From contig CM037864.1 in the NCBI GenBank assembly GCA_021292105.1, positions 44,671,816-44,735,815 of the forward strand: a stretch of 64,000 nt of DNA, in the 5' to 3' direction. Shown in pieces: positions 1 to 12,640 of this stretch. Positions within the stretch are counted from its first letter, which is position 1, and each line of letters opens with the position of its first letter. This DNA is from Anadara kagoshimensis. Lineage: Eukaryota > Mollusca > Bivalvia > Arcoida > Arcidae. The notes under the pieces were generated by a model. The model made no database searches. It was not told the origin of the DNA and was given only the letters and a program-made list of their open reading frames with translations. Made by a program: the position numbers and the translations under genes.

Positions 1-470
1 ATATATATTTATCAGCAACAGGACTTTCAGGAAAACAAGAAAATGTCAAAGCCAGTGCACTTCTACATATAATTGGCCCAGACGCTGTTGAAATTTATAA
101 TACATTTCAATGGGATGAGGCAGGTGATGAACTGAAAGTTGACAATATTCTTACAAAGTTTGAAGAATATTGTAGCCCAAGGAAAAACGTTGTGTTTGAG
201 AGACATATTTTTAACACAAGAATTCAAGGTCCAAAGGAACCGATAGATGCCTTTGTTACAGATTAAAAATTTTGGCAAAATCATGTGAATTTGACAATCT
301 TCATGATTCTTTAATTCGTGATAGGATTGTTTGCGGTGTTCACAGTGACACTGTCAGAGGGAGACTATTGCGGGAAAATGACTTAAATCTGCAAAGAGCT
401 ATTGATATATGCAGAGCTGCTGAAACTCATTCATTTCACAGTTAAAGTCAATAGCAGGCACGTCAGAGGC
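1..470 (+). pseudogene. gag capsid remnant of the degenerate Ty3/gypsy element
   Basis: The translation carries typical retrotransposon gag features, including an E-E-Y-C-x-P-R-x-N-x-x-x-E-R stretch near 160-205 and the sequence around RIVCGVHSD near 323-349. An in-frame stop at about 264 and a frame change at about 440 interrupt it. Recognition rests on motif resemblance to gag of Ty3/gypsy elements with CCHC nucleocapsids. Confidence 0.7.
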
Positions 471-474
471 ATCA

Positions 475-1056
475 GTGAGTTTTGTTAAAAAAGGAAAAGG
501 TGGTAAGGCAAAGAGATATGGAGTTGACAGACCAACAACGTCCCCTAGTGCACCATCAAAAGGTTTGCAGACACAACCTACGATAAACTGTAAAAAATGT
601 GGACGTAAACATGAACCAAGAAACTGTCCGGCTTTTGGAAAAACATGCCATAACTGCAAAAAACAGAATCATTTTTCAAAAATGTGTAGAAATCCAAAAC
701 GCCAGCATGTAAATATGATAGACTCTGATGACAATGATAGTGTAATGGAGTATTTTGTAAATTCCATTGAAACAGAAATGAACAAAAACCAAGACTGGAT
801 GGTAACAGTAGGATGTGAAAATAAAACATTGAAACTGAAAATTGATACCGGAGCACAGTGTAATGTAATGTCAGAGAAAACCTATCATGCACTGTCAAAT
901 GAAAAGCTTAAAAAATCAAAAACAAGACTTATTTCTTATTCTGGACATAATATTTCTCCATTAGGCCAAGCAATCTTAGTTTTGTGTTATAAAGAAAATT
1001 TCACCCAGTACAATTCCAAGTTGTTCAAGGAAATGCTGTACCAGTTATTGGATTAA
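475..1056 (+). pseudogene. Nucleocapsid zinc knuckles and protease remnant
   Basis: The open stretch encodes two CCHC-like knuckles (CKKCGRKHEPRNC and CHNCKKQNHFSKMC, about 589-690) that bind RNA in Gag proteins. The aspartic protease active-site motif LKIDTGAQCNVMS follows at about 832-870. The frame closes at 1056, short of a complete protease and without linking to reverse transcriptase, so it is a fragment of a dead element. Confidence 0.85.
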
Positions 1057-1254
1057 AATCTAGTTTGAACTTAAATCTTGTCAGAGAGTTTATACAGTTC
1101 AAAATGATAGAAGTGCTGAGGATATCATGAACGATTACTCAGAGTTTTTGAAGGTCTTGGATGTTTAGATGGAAAATACACTATCAGAACAGACGACTCT
1201 GTTCCACCGGTTGTTCATCCACCAAGGAAAATACCATTCACTCTTAAAAATAAA

Positions 1255-2450
1255 GTGAAAAATGAGCTTAAAAGAATGGAAGATTTAGGTGTGATTACCA
1301 AAGTTAATCAGCCAACGAATTGGGTCAATTCAATGGTGGTTGTGGAACGAAAGAACAAAGTACGGATATGTATAGATCCACGGGATCTAAACCGTTCGAT
1401 AAAAAGGGAACATTATCCTATGAAAACGGTCGAGGAAGTCGCTTCAAAATTGGCAGGTGCTAAAATATTCAGTACCCTAGACGTTTCATCGGATTTTGGG
1501 CTATTCAACTAGATGAAGACAGTTCACTTAAAACAACCTTTAACACTCCCTTGGAAGATACAGGTACCTGAGACTACCATTTGGTATCTCATCTGCACCC
1601 GAGGTATTCCAAAAAAGAGCTAGTGAGGTTTTTGAAAACATTGAAGGTTGTGAGGTGATAATCGATGACATTTTAATATGGGGTAAGGATGAAAAAGAGC
1701 ATAATGCCAGGTTAGAAGAAGTGCTTAATAGAGCAAAAGAAGTCAATTTTAGGCTAAAACAAAGAAAAATGCAAAATTGGATGTGAAGAAGTAAAGTATA
1801 TTGGACATATACTAGGACAAAATGGGCTGAAAACGGATCCAAGTAAAGTTGCGCGATTACATCCATGCCAGAACCACAAAATAAAAAGGAACTACAAAGA
1901 TTTCTTGGACTGGTAAATTATGTTGCAAAATTCATACCGAATATGTCTACAATAAGCAAGCCGTTACGAGAACTACTTGAAAAGAATGTTCATTGGCATT
2001 GGAATGAACAACATGTGGAGGCTCACAAAGCATTAATTAAAGCATTGTCACAAGCACGGTTCTCAAATATTTTGATCCAAACAAAGATGTCACTCTTTCT
2101 GTAGATGCGTCATCTGAAGGACTAGGAGCATGTCTTATACAGGAAGGACAGCCAGTTGCATATGCCTCTAGATCACTTAATAAAGCTGAAAGGAATTATG
2201 CCCAAATTGAAAAGGAAACATTGGCAGTTGTATTTGGATGCACAAAATTCCATCAGTATGTATACGGCAAAAGTTTACATGTTGAAAGTGATCACAAACC
2301 ACTAGAGAGTTTATTTCGCAAAACGTTAACATCAGCACCACCTAGAATTCAAAGGATGATGTTAAAATTGCAAATACAGTTTAAATGTGCAATATAAGCC
2401 GGGAAAAGAGCTTTATGTTGCAGATACATTGAGCAGAGCAACAACAGAAC
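1255..2450 (+). pseudogene. Reverse transcriptase and RNase H remnant
   Basis: Reverse transcriptase starts with a KNELKRMEDLGVI-type motif, then RICIDPRDLNRSIKREHYPM (about 1353-1420) and FSTLDVSSDFG. The catalytic region reads VIIDDILIW at about 1657-1680 in another frame. The thumb motif LGLVNYVAKFIPN lies near 1905, and RNase H motifs VDASSEGLGA and ESDHKPLESL lie at about 2101-2320. At least four frame changes separate these pieces. Confidence 0.85.
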
Positions 2451-2556
2451 CAGCTGTTGATGAAAAGGATAAATTTGAAGTTCATGTTATTTCAAATGAA
2501 CCAACTACTAATCGTAAACTGTTGTATTCAAGGAGGAATCTGACAAGGATCCAGAA

Positions 2557-3463
2557 ATGATTGCATTGAAACAAACAATTTTATCTGGTTGGCCTAATAC
2601 AAAAACTGAATGTAATGCAATACTTCAGGATTATTGGAATTTTCGTGAGGAACTTACTGTGGTTGATAACTTAGTGCTTAAAAACACACGTCTTGTTGTT
2701 CCAAAATCACTAAGAAAGGAAATGTTAGAAACATTACATTATGGTCATGGAGGAATTGAAAAATGCAGACTACGTGCAAGAGATGCAATGTATTGGCCTG
2801 GTATAAATAATGATATTGCTGAATTGGTTTCAAAATGTCCGATCTGTTGTGACTACGTAATCGTCAACAAAATGAACCACTTATTCCACATGAAATACCT
2901 GAAAGGCCATGGCAGAAAGTTGGTATGGACTTATTTGAATTAGGGGACATAATTATATTTTAATGGTTGATTATTATTCCAAATTCTTTGAATTATCACG
3001 TCTTACAAGTACTAAAAGCGCATTCGTTATTGACATGATCAAACCACATTTTGCAAGACATGGAATTCCTGAAATTTGCATCAGTGACAATGGTCCGCAA
3101 TTCGCCAGCAATGAATTTGCCAAATTTGCAAAACAATATGGATTCAAGCACATAACAACTTCGCCAAGATATCCAAAGTCAAACGGAATGGTCGAAAGAA
3201 CGGTTCAAACAGTAAAATTGTTGCTAAAGAAAGCAAAACGGGACCACAGAGATCCTTACATTGCTATGTTGGAATCGCAACACTCCAATAAATGGTTTAG
3301 GGACACCAACACAACTATTAATGGGAAGAAGAACGCGTGGAATTCTACCAATATCGCCAACTTTATTAGATCCCGTTTTCCATCAGTAAAACAAGAACTA
3401 AAACAAAAACAATCAAAACAAGAACAAAATTACAATAGGACAGCAAAGCATTACCTGAACTAG
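2557..3463 (+). pseudogene. Integrase remnant
   Basis: The zinc-binding HHCC domain is recognisable as HYGHGG...KCPICC at about 2737-2850. The catalytic core continues in another frame with VDYYSKFFEL near 2966, the second aspartate in ISDNGPQF near 3081, and the glutamate in SNGMVERTVQ near 3180. Frame changes at about 2860, 2945 and 3290 disable it. Integrase after RNase H gives this element the usual Ty3/gypsy order, in contrast to the young element at 40514-47499. Confidence 0.85.
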
Positions 3464-4011
3464 TACCTGGAGATACTGTCAGAACAGACAGAAGGAAAAC
3501 CTTCAAAACCAGGGATAGTTATAGACAAAGCTGACACACCAAGGTCATATATTGTCAAATCTGAAGAAGGAGAATACAGGAGGAATAGAAGTGACTTATT
3601 AAAAACTGAAGCTTGTCACAGTGAAAACCTAAAATTAATGTGGATATTAATACGGAAATAGATACAAGTCCTGTGAAACCTGATACTGCTAATTCAAATG
3701 GATCTTACCAGACAAGAAGTGGTAGAACTGTAAAACAACCTAAACGTTATGATGAGTGATTGTGAAATCAAGGGTTGATGGTAAAGATCTAACCCCAACG
3801 GTAGGCTAAGTGCTAGTAACCTCTGGCCTCAATGAATGTATATAAATTGTATAATTCTTTTGTATTCAATATATAACTTGTATTAAAAAAAACTGCTAAA
3901 TTAGTTAATTTCTATGTTAAACAAATTTATGAATAGTTTTGGCCCTAACTCATTTGGACTTTTAATTATTAAAATTCTTTTAAATCTGTTAGATTTATCT
4001 TAAGAGGAAGG

Positions 4012-4305
4012 TGTTATGATATTGGACATGTGTTTCATATTAGAATTTTAACAACCTATTCTTATCAGCATCTGAAGTTAACCTCCCATGAACTCTAAAT
4101 ATAAACATTAGATACTGTAACAGAAACTTATCAATCTTCTAATTATACTTGTCAACTCTGTCATGGTAAAGTTAACATTATATGTATTCTCATGCAGTCA
4201 GTGTTCTTGGTCACTTTACATAATGTACATAGTGTAGTTTAGACGTATATTAACTAGCTTAGTTTTATATTGTCTTATATTATTATTCAATATAATAATA
4301 TTACA
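4012..4305 (+). repeat. Candidate 3' LTR of the degenerate element
   Basis: A purine tract (AAGAGGAAGG, about 4002-4011) directly precedes TGTTATGATATTGG, and the segment ends in ATATTACA, giving a TG...CA unit of 294 bp. This fits a polypurine tract and LTR. There is no partner LTR in the window, so the boundaries are inferred from termini only. Confidence 0.55.
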
Positions 4306-4830
4306 ACAGTGACGATGGCTGTAAAACTCTCAGGGCATGATAAGCATAGGCTTGCAATAAGCATCAGGATATTTTGTATATATTCAGTTTGAAATAAGAA
4401 AAAAACATATAACTAAAAATATCTATTTTGAGTTTTATTTCTAAAATTTATTTTTGAGGTCAAACGATACAAATACTGAAACTAATAAAATTGACGGGAT
4501 CTGTGATTTAGATCAACCATTGAAAACACTACAATTTGCGATGCAACATGTGACATAAAACAAAAAGGGAAGTAACCGCAAACCTAACATGGTAACCTCG
4601 GTGTCATTAGAATGAATGTATTGAATGTATGGAATGGAATTTTACATTAAGGTAGTGAAGATTTAATAAGTCGAACATTCAAAAGCCTGTGTGTTAAGTT
4701 GCATTACAATACGCTTATAGCCATGTTTACCATGATGCCTGGAATGGTGTTTTGTGGTACAAAGACCCTAAATGTGGACAGTAGTTAAAACTACATTAAA
4801 TAAGTAAATTAAAATTATTTCATTTTATAG

Positions 4831-5486
4831 ATTGTACACATGGGCGGTATGGTGAAGGATGTCAGGCTTTATGTAACTGTAGTACAGAAAATGAATATTG
4901 TAACCCAGTAAATGGACAATGCATGAGCAGTAAGGACACATTTATTCATTCTATTCTATTCAGTTGACTTATCTTGTAGATTCAGTTACGTTTGCTGTTA
5001 CAATTTTCGAAAGTGTGAGTTCTTTGATGTATTTATTTCATTCGCGATCATTTTTTTTTAATTTTTAAAACTCCAAATTCAATATGGTGTCTAATCGCGA
5101 ATTATCGCCAATTTGCCTTCATACGAATAAAAAAGTGCAGTTACTATAGTCTATAGTACGGTAATGAACGGATAGACTACATGTATTTGTATGTAAATAT
5201 TTTACACCTATGTCCCGTAACCCTCATTGTTGATTTTTGCATTTTTAATATAACACAACACAATACAGACAAATTTTGCGAAATTCGTGAATTTAAAGTG
5301 AATTAGTTATAAATGATAAAAGGTCAGGTTTAGATGTAATACTGTATTTTCAGAGTGCTTTTGTAACAGAGAGGGTACTACCAATTGTGAAGACAAGAAT
5401 TGTACGTGTCCTAACAAAGTATTGGACGAAAAGCAATGTAACCAAACCCACACTTCACACTATCAACGATATAAGCTGGCTGATGG

Positions 5487-5529
<43 letters not shown>

Positions 5530-5599
5530 ATTTTTCAACAAAATATTGAAATCAATCTTACCATGCACGCTACAATTGATTTAAGCTGTTTCGCGGCAA

Positions 5600-5668
<69 letters not shown>

Positions 5669-8391
5669 GAAACTATCGAAATGAACAATTACCATGCAAC
5701 TATTAAAGCATTCAAAATGGATTGAGGCGATCATTTTGAATCTATTAAATGAACTGCAGACAAAGACATAATAACCTTTGAAAAGTAGTTTGCTTACCAA
5801 GCAAGACTAAAGAGTTTTGAAAAGAAGTAGTAATAGATCGCTGGATGATTACTTAATCTTTCTTTATGCCAAAAATCTAAATTTTGTATGGGGTGCATTT
5901 CCATATCAAAAACAAAAACCTCAAAACTGTCTTTAGTGATTTTATAATTATGGATTTATAATATTTGCATGTTTTAGCAAATATATTGGACTTATGCGCA
6001 TGTAGATTTGATGGAGATCAATTGTGTGTTCCTACCAACAACAGCTGTGTATGTAAACCTGGCTACAACGGACAGAATTGCAGAACTAGTAAAAGAGCAG
6101 GTATAGATTTATTTTTAGTACTCAGGTCACAAACGTGAATGTAAAAATAACAGCTAAGTAACATGTACTTGATAATATACATAGGGCACATTTAAATCAT
6201 GACAAGACAATAGCAAAAAACGAACAGAAATATACTACATCAAACGAACTTCCAACGAAATAAGGCGACATCAAACGAACGGCCAACGAAATAAGACGAC
6301 TTCACACGAATGAAAAATGAAATAAGACGACATCACACGAACCGCCAACGAAATAAGGCGACATCAAACGAAGCCTCCAAAGAAATAAAGCGACATCAAG
6401 CGAACCATCAAGGAAATAAGAAATAAACAAACATAAAATATTCATATTAAATTATCTATTTGGCTTAAATCGAATTTAAAATAAACTCGTATAGACCAGT
6501 GTGCAATTTAGGGGAACGTGTACGAATTTGTACATATGAATTAATTACACATGATGTCACTTATATACATAAATTGTAGATTAATTCATCATAATCCAAA
6601 AACAAACATACCAATCCATGTCCAAACCACAATCCCAAAGCAAAGTAAAAACATTGAAGCTGGCAAATTAGGTTAAAAATATGAACTTCAACTAAATTGG
6701 AGAATTGAGACCGATAATTATTATCTCGAAAAGGGAAAGGATAAAAATAAATGTTTTTTTAAATAGTCAAGTTGGATCAAACTTGACTAATACGTTAGCT
6801 TTTTATCCAAGATATCAATTGGACATGATCTAACAGAATCATTCTTGTTGTTTCAGCTGTATCTAATCCTAAAGGGCAATCAAACGGTGATGATAAAGGG
6901 AGCAATGTATATGATAAAGGGACACAATCCGTAATTATAGGTGTGATTATTGCAGCTGTGGTGATTTTTGTGTTGGTCTTAGTTGTTACCGGTATATTCT
7001 GTCGCATAAGAAGGTGGGTAAATATTGGATAATTAAATCAGGTGTGTGTTGTGTGAACCATTGTGTAAGGAATATGGGATGACTGAGGACCCTCCAATAT
7101 ATAGTACTAAAATCACGATACTGAACATTTATCACAGTGCCCTCCAAAGTAGGCAAATTTGTAATTAGTTGTTTCGATATGAGTTTATATTTTCTTGCCT
7201 AGTATTCTTGATAATTATTTATATTGATATTTACCTCACCTCACACTGAAAAGACTTCAATTCGGAGATTTAAAATGAAAGCACATGTATGTATACCATA
7301 TAAAATTATATAACGTAAAATTCTAGTTAACACTTATTTCAATATTTCAGAATTTATTCGTTAATAGATGTTGTTTTTTTTTTTTTTTTTTTTTTTTTGT
7401 AGAAAGAAAAAGACGCAAAGTGTTAACAATCCCATGTACAACCTAACCAACAAACACGGTAAGTACCAAACCCTAACTGTTTAATACGGTATAATGCCTC
7501 CCATCGACTAAAGCTTTCTAAAGATCGATCTTTATTCGTAGACAATAAACGGAGAGGGCTTCCGGTATCCACCGGCCTCACTTTCCTGGTCGTAATTAGC
7601 TTCAAAGTTTTTACTTTGCTTTGGGATTGTGGTTTCACATGGATTGGTATGCCTTTTTCTGACTGAAACGAATAGAAATTTCAAAAGGCCGTCTTGGATG
7701 CCAAGGTTGATTTGTGTGATCTTTTAATCTGTTTCATCCAGGGAGTCCCCGAGATTTATATCTGTTAACGACATTAGTTGGTTTATAAAAGATAAACATA
7801 AAGTTCAAGATTAATCAGGCATACTTAAGTTTTAACAGTTAATCGATATACAGATTTAACCAAAGGTTCGAATCAGTACGAGATAGTTGACGGGAGGTAC
7901 TGGTAAATTTTATTTTAAGTCATCTAAAGGGGGTTCTTGCCACTTCTTATTCCGGTAATAAAACTTATCACATACATGTATATACTGATTTCATTTTCAC
8001 AGATAATGGTATTAAATCTGAAACGGAAACAAACCTCCAACACAGTCAGAACAATTTATATAGTCAAGCCACAAACTTGGAAGCGAATACTGAGGGTACG
8101 AATGGAACTATTTCTGATAAGCCGAATGGCAGTGAAAAAGAAACAAGTTTCCTGAACAACACAGACGAAGAACTATACAATAAAGCAAACAGGGACGAAC
8201 ATCAGTCTGATGATGATGATGAGACACAGAATTTCTATTCTCATACACAAATTGGAAAACAAGATGGTGTTAACATTGATGAAACCTATGATATAATGGA
8301 ACATAACAAACATAAGGACACACAAGACGACACATATGATCATACGCTTAACATGGATAGTGAATATGACATTGTAAATAACAAAGAATAA
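4831..8391 (+). CDS. EGF-like domain transmembrane receptor, MEGF10/Draper-like (gene 1, 3' exons only)
   Basis: Six coding exons with consensus splice sites are read at 4831-4929, 5354-5485, 5978-6088, 6857-7013, 7403-7458 and 8003-8391, giving 313 residues up to the TAA at 8389-8391. The first three are symmetrical phase 1-1 exons: a half EGF unit, a CFC-starting cysteine module and a second half unit ending CVCKPGYNGQNC. The fourth encodes a linker and a single hydrophobic span (from SVIIGVII to VVTGIFC) followed by basic RIRRKKK. The tail is acidic and polar, with tyrosines in YNKA, YDIM, YDHT and YDIV. AATAAA occurs at 8564. The signal peptide, any EMI domain and upstream EGF units must lie before the window. 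Exons of 99 and 111 bp match the paralogue at 15146-30327 exactly in length. The family role (engulfment or recognition receptor) is inferred. Confidence 0.85.
5490..5668. repeat. Two (CT)n microsatellite tracts
   Basis: Tracts of CT dinucleotides occupy about 5490-5525 and 5601-5668. The first starts only a few bases after the donor site GTAATC of gene 1 exon 5354-5485. Confidence 0.97.
6236..6420. repeat. 31-bp tandem repeat, about six units
   Basis: Units of the form ACATCAAACGAA...CGAAATAAGGCG recur about every 31 bp in the intron between gene 1 exons 5978-6088 and 6857-7013. Copies have diverged by a few bases each. Confidence 0.85.
6596..6690 (-). repeat. Dispersed repeat family A, copy 1
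   Basis: Family A is defined by a core that reads, on its plus strand, AAAGTTTTTACTTTGCTTTG, then a GGATTGTGATTTGGACATGG segment and a TTAGTATGTTTGTTTTTGA end. Longer copies begin with GGAGCACCCGACCTCACTTT. At least ten copies in both orientations occur here, mostly in introns. No terminal repeats or target duplications were recognised, so its class is unknown; an old SINE or truncated LINE tail is possible. Confidence 0.75.
7371..7398. repeat. Poly-T tract before an acceptor site
   Basis: A long T run lies immediately upstream of the GTAG acceptor of gene 1 exon 7403-7458 and would serve as its polypyrimidine tract. Confidence 0.95.
7548..7665 (+). repeat. Dispersed repeat family A, copy 2
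   Basis: This copy keeps the 5' part (CGGCCTCACTTTCCTGGT) as well as the core and the ACATGGATTGGTATG 3' part. It lies in the last intron of gene 1. Confidence 0.75.
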
Positions 8392-8480
8392 AAAAGGAAT
8401 AATTGTAAATAACAATTGATAAAAAACATTAATTGTAAATAACAATTGATAATAAACAATAATTGTAAATAACAGTTGAT
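8392..8480. repeat. Short AT-rich tandem repeat just after the gene 1 stop codon
   Basis: AATTGTAAATAACAATTGATAA-type units of about 31-35 bp recur three times directly after the stop, and further degenerate copies lie at about 8950-9015. The unit would be in the 3' UTR if AATAAA at 8564 is used. Confidence 0.8.
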
Positions 8481-10562
8481 AATACACAATTATTTAGATT
8501 TTTTCGATGCAATTTACGATAGAATTGCTACTTCCTAAATCTTGTTTATACTACGCAAAGCACAATAAAATAGTTATTTCTTATATTTAATTATATAATA
8601 CGTTGACATTACTGCTTAAAATTTGCAAAAGGTCAATCATTTTAGTATAACGAAATACCGGTTTTCATTTCTTATTACCTGTTTTTGTCATTTTGTCAGT
8701 GAATGGAACAGCGCCGTTAATCATTTCAAAGCATCCAGGCCTGCATTCTTTGACGTCATTTCATCCTTTCAGTGCATTCAGCCCAAATTCTTTGACGTCA
8801 TAATAAAAAAACCCAACCCCAATTCAGACTTAACGATAGTTTGACAGGTCATACTATAGCTAATTTAGTGAAATAAAAACAATATTCTTGGCGTTATAAT
8901 TTAATGTAAGAAAACAAACTAACGATTGTAAACATTTGAAAGTAATAATGGATAATAAACAATAATTGTAAATAAAAACATAACAAACAATAATTGTAAA
9001 TAGCAAAAGATAATAAACCATAACTTGCATGTCGTTGATCCTCTTATATAAATATCTGATACGCGATCACATTCAAATTAACTGAACATGAAGTCTATAT
9101 ATTAGCCATAAGGTTGATATGAAACGATATTCTATGAATATATGATTTAGTTCTACTAAGAAGGTATAAAGAAAAAATGATCTGGGGTCTTTAAATGTTG
9201 CAGTGAATTACGCATACAGGCACAGCATTTACGTGTCATACCGCGAAAAAATAATCAAAAAAATTAGTGTACCTGTATATTAGATTTTCAATTATTTTAA
9301 CATAAAATTCCATATTTTTGCAGTAAAAAAATAATATAAAACAAAATAACGATATTGTTTGGATCAATCAGATGATGTAAATAGTAATGTTGCTGTTTCA
9401 TAATTATTGTTTCTGTTTAAATGCTAGTAGTATTAAAATGAAGCAAAATATTGAATCCTGTCATTATGAGAGGTGAGCAGGATATTAATATCATCTTCTA
9501 CATGCTGTATCATTAAAATCATTATCAATATTAATACATTACACACGGCGTTTTCCTGAAATCTATGAAAATTAAAAAAAAATGTAACATGGAAACCTGG
9601 TAAAATGTGTTTAACTAGTGACAGCCTGATCTGAATGTATTTTTTCCAAATTTTACTACTTATTCAAAAAGGTGGGTATTCCGAATATTTTTCAATATCT
9701 TCTATTTGCCATAAACATGATAAAGAAGACAGTTTTTAGATTTCTTCTTTTCTCCAATGGATTATTTAGAGGTGTAGATCATTATTTGCACCATGTTACA
9801 AAAAATTGAGGCAAATGAAAGAAATTGGGATATAGAAATCGTACTTTATTTGTTCAATGTTAAAACAGTGGGAAAATACTAAAAAGTATCAAATATATGC
9901 TGAATAGACCATCTCTTCTTAAATATGTTTCACCAGTTGTTAAGTAGTTGAAAAGTTATATTCGTTAATCTGAGTACAAGCCATTCCTAATTATGGGTAA
10001 ATGATAATGAAAAGTCGACATGAGATGAGCGACTATAAAAACTGCCAATTGAAGGTATTATCTCTGCTTCTAGTTTGTACCTTAATTCCTTCTGTTGAGG
10101 TTGAGAAAAATGTTTTTTATTTTATCTTTCTTCCAAATGAAAAGGATGTGTATTATAAGTGGTGTTGATTTGTTAATTTTTCTAATGAGTATAATATGTT
10201 TTAGTATTTGATGTATATATCTATTTGTATTGTTGTTAGTATTGTGAACTTTGTATTGTTTAAAATGAAGAATACATGCGTGGTAAACTTATTGTTGTAT
10301 ATTTGTAAATGTTCTCCCTGTTTTAATTGAATAAATATGAATTTGTTTTATGTAGTGTTTTGTCATTTGGTGTTCCCCATCAGAAAACAGATCTATAGTT
10401 GTCGACAGCATAACCAAATTTTAAATATCATTGACTACATACATTTTTCTAGTAGCCCAAAAACTAATACAGTCTCACGCTAAAATTTATTACGAAACAG
10501 AAACTTGTATCTGAACAATATGCTTTTGCTAATGGTAAGGTCAGCAAGTTATAACTGAAATC
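8481..10562. other. Intergenic, no recognised gene
   Basis: AT-rich sequence between gene 1 and the repeat at 10563. No open frame shows a recognisable domain, and no tRNA or rRNA signature was seen. Two direct copies of a TTCTTTGACGTCA-containing segment lie near 8746-8800. Confidence 0.6.
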
Positions 10563-10700
10563 ATGGAACTATGGGATGTCAAATATATCCAGGGCAATCC
10601 TGGACACAAAGACATCAAACTTATCAACAATACTGTGATGACGGCCATAAAACTTTTTGAGGGCCTTGATAAGCCTAGGCTTACAATAACCCTGGTCAAC
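10563..10700 (+). repeat. Dispersed repeat family B, copy 1
   Basis: The segment containing GACATCAAACTTATCAACA, then TGATGACGGCCATAAAACTT and AAGCCTAGGCTTACAATA, recurs in inverted orientation at 19730-19835 and as a short fragment at 4310-4365. The open frames on both strands here are shadows of the repeat. Confidence 0.75.
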
Positions 10701-10766
10701 ACTATTTGCCTGCTTCGTTGTACGAAGTTCTCGTATAGTGGGAACAAGCTCTACTACCACTTATGA

Positions 10767-11879
10767 ACAAAATTTTATCTGAAATATTTTTTCCAAATAA
10801 ACATGTTAGTCATTCTCGCTTATCGTGTACATTTGAAGGCAAATCTTACAGAGTTAGTTTAAACAATATTTTATTCTCCAAAAACAATATATACAACATA
10901 TAATTCAATATACAAACATATAGAAATATAGAACAGGATTCAGAAACAAGCCAGAATGGCTTATATTAACCTGTTTCCTTACAGAGTTAAAGACTTATTA
11001 TGCACTACTTAGTGGATAAACATTTATGAAAATTGCAAACTATAATTTTATCAAAAATACCCTTGCAATTTGTATTGCGCATGCTCAAAACACGAGCTCA
11101 ATGATACAATCACGCTGTCTAACGCTGGTGTGTTGGTGATTCGCTTTGATTTTTCGAATGTTTCATAACTTAAATTCTCATAATTTTGCAATTATCTTAT
11201 GAATGAACCGAAGGCTTTTCAAACCAACCATTTAATTATTAATTTCTACAAATGCGTTGCCTAGCAACGAGGTTTTTCATTTTGTCCAATCGTGTGATGT
11301 GTCCTACGTAACACAGCATTCACAATGCAATTTTAGTACTACAATTAAAATAAAATTCTCGGTGAAGCATTTATCCATTGCTATACCTCACGCTAAAAGT
11401 CGTTTTATATTAGGGTGGTTTCTGCATAATCGAAAGCATAGGCAACAGAATAAAATGTATGGGGTTAATCGTACATTTAGAAAAAAGGTTCGCAAATTAT
11501 GTTCATGAAACATTGATTTAAAAAGTCGAAAATACTACACACGATAGGTATCGGTAACAGGCTGTTAAAAAGGGGGAATGGTTTATTTTCCCGACAGCGT
11601 CAGAAATGATGTAGTACGTGTCCTCCGCAACAAAATTGACGTAAAGCGAAGCGTCTAAATGACGTCGAAATTTGATAACGATCACTGGATCGAACTGGCG
11701 CTCAAAAGAGATTGAAGGTATAACTAATTAAATTTTTTTAGAAATGCTGTACAAATTCGATGATTTAAAAACAAAGAATGGAGTTAAAATTAGCTATTAT
11801 ATAATATGATAACAATTGTAAAACATTTCCTAACGTTACAATTTCGACTTTTGACGTATAATGTAATTCTGTAAGTTAG

Positions 11880-11910
<31 letters not shown>

Positions 11911-12340
11911 GGCATTTCTTCAAATTTGAAGTGTACATGTTAAGCGTGAATGACTGTGTTATGACTTTTGTTTTAAGATAAAGGTGGAATGATGAGTCAA
12001 GATTCTTGCACTATTTAAAGGTGAACAGTTCTGGGATGTACAGGAAAGCTGAGAGCCCAGGAAACCACCTACCTTTGACCAACTGACTGACAAACTTCCC
12101 CATATGTATGCGTGTGATTTGAATTGACTGTGTGTGTGCTAAATTGCTTGTTCACTAAGTTTTTTCAGATTTTAAATGCAGAGGACCAATAATCAATAAG
12201 TTACTACTAAGTTATTTGATCTCAGTCTCGTTTATATATAAAATGGCGAGTTGTCTCACAACTTTTTCCATTGATATATGCAGTATTGATGCTTTATAAT
12301 TATTTCCAACTTCATGGGTAAAACGTGGGTATTGTTTCTT
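10767..12340. other. Intergenic, no recognised gene
   Basis: AT-rich DNA with a poly-T run at 11885-11910. The 83-codon frame at 11257-11508 has no recognisable domain. Nothing else was supported. Confidence 0.6.
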
Positions 12341-12640
12341 AATCAGACCACTACGGTACCTCAGTAAAGTGCTCGCTTCGTATGTGGGAGGTCGTGGGAT
12401 CGAGATGTCTGACAACATTAAAGAGGTATAGTGACTTTTTTCAACAAGCACTCGGCATTTAGAAATAAAAGTCACGTGGTCCTTCGGAAGAGACCTTAAA
12501 ACCCGATGCTGCGTGTCCCGACTCGCTCAGTGTCTTGGGCTGAGATCACTGCAACAGTCAAAATTTCTTCAAATTCATCTGTAGCTGGTGACTTCCCGAT
12601 ATAAGTTAAATATTCAAGACAGGAACATAAAGTATTATTC
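12341..12640 (+). mobile_element. tRNA-derived SINE, diverged copy
   Basis: The 5' part resembles a tRNA with A-box-like (GTACCTCAGTAAAGTGCTC) and B-box-like (GGTCGTGGGATCGAGATG) sequence. The body shares CAAGCACTCGGCATTTAGAA, then GTCACGTGGTCCTTCGGAAG and CTTAAAACCCGATG with copies near 56030, 58985 and 62425. The 3' part (CTGTAGCTGGTGACTTCCCG) also matches those copies. It is a repeat, not a functional tRNA gene: the cloverleaf is not maintained. Confidence 0.8.

Larger units (their letters stand above)
1..4305 (+). mobile_element. Degenerate Ty3/gypsy LTR retrotransposon, 5' end outside window
   Basis: Fragments read in order gag, CCHC nucleocapsid, aspartic protease, reverse transcriptase, RNase H and integrase, which is the canonical Ty3/gypsy order, followed by a candidate polypurine tract and 3' LTR. 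No frame stays open: the reading frame changes near 265, 440, 1056, 1510, 1770, 2060, 2395, 2530, 2860, 2945 and 3290, and several domains are interrupted by stops. The copy is therefore old and dead. It lies upstream of the first visible exon of gene 1 in the same orientation and probably sits within an intron of that gene. The 5' LTR must be before base 1. Confidence 0.85.

Noticed and set aside
10541..10766. Overlapping 60-70-codon frames on both strands
   Set aside because: They fall within dispersed repeat family B and recur with stops in its other copy.
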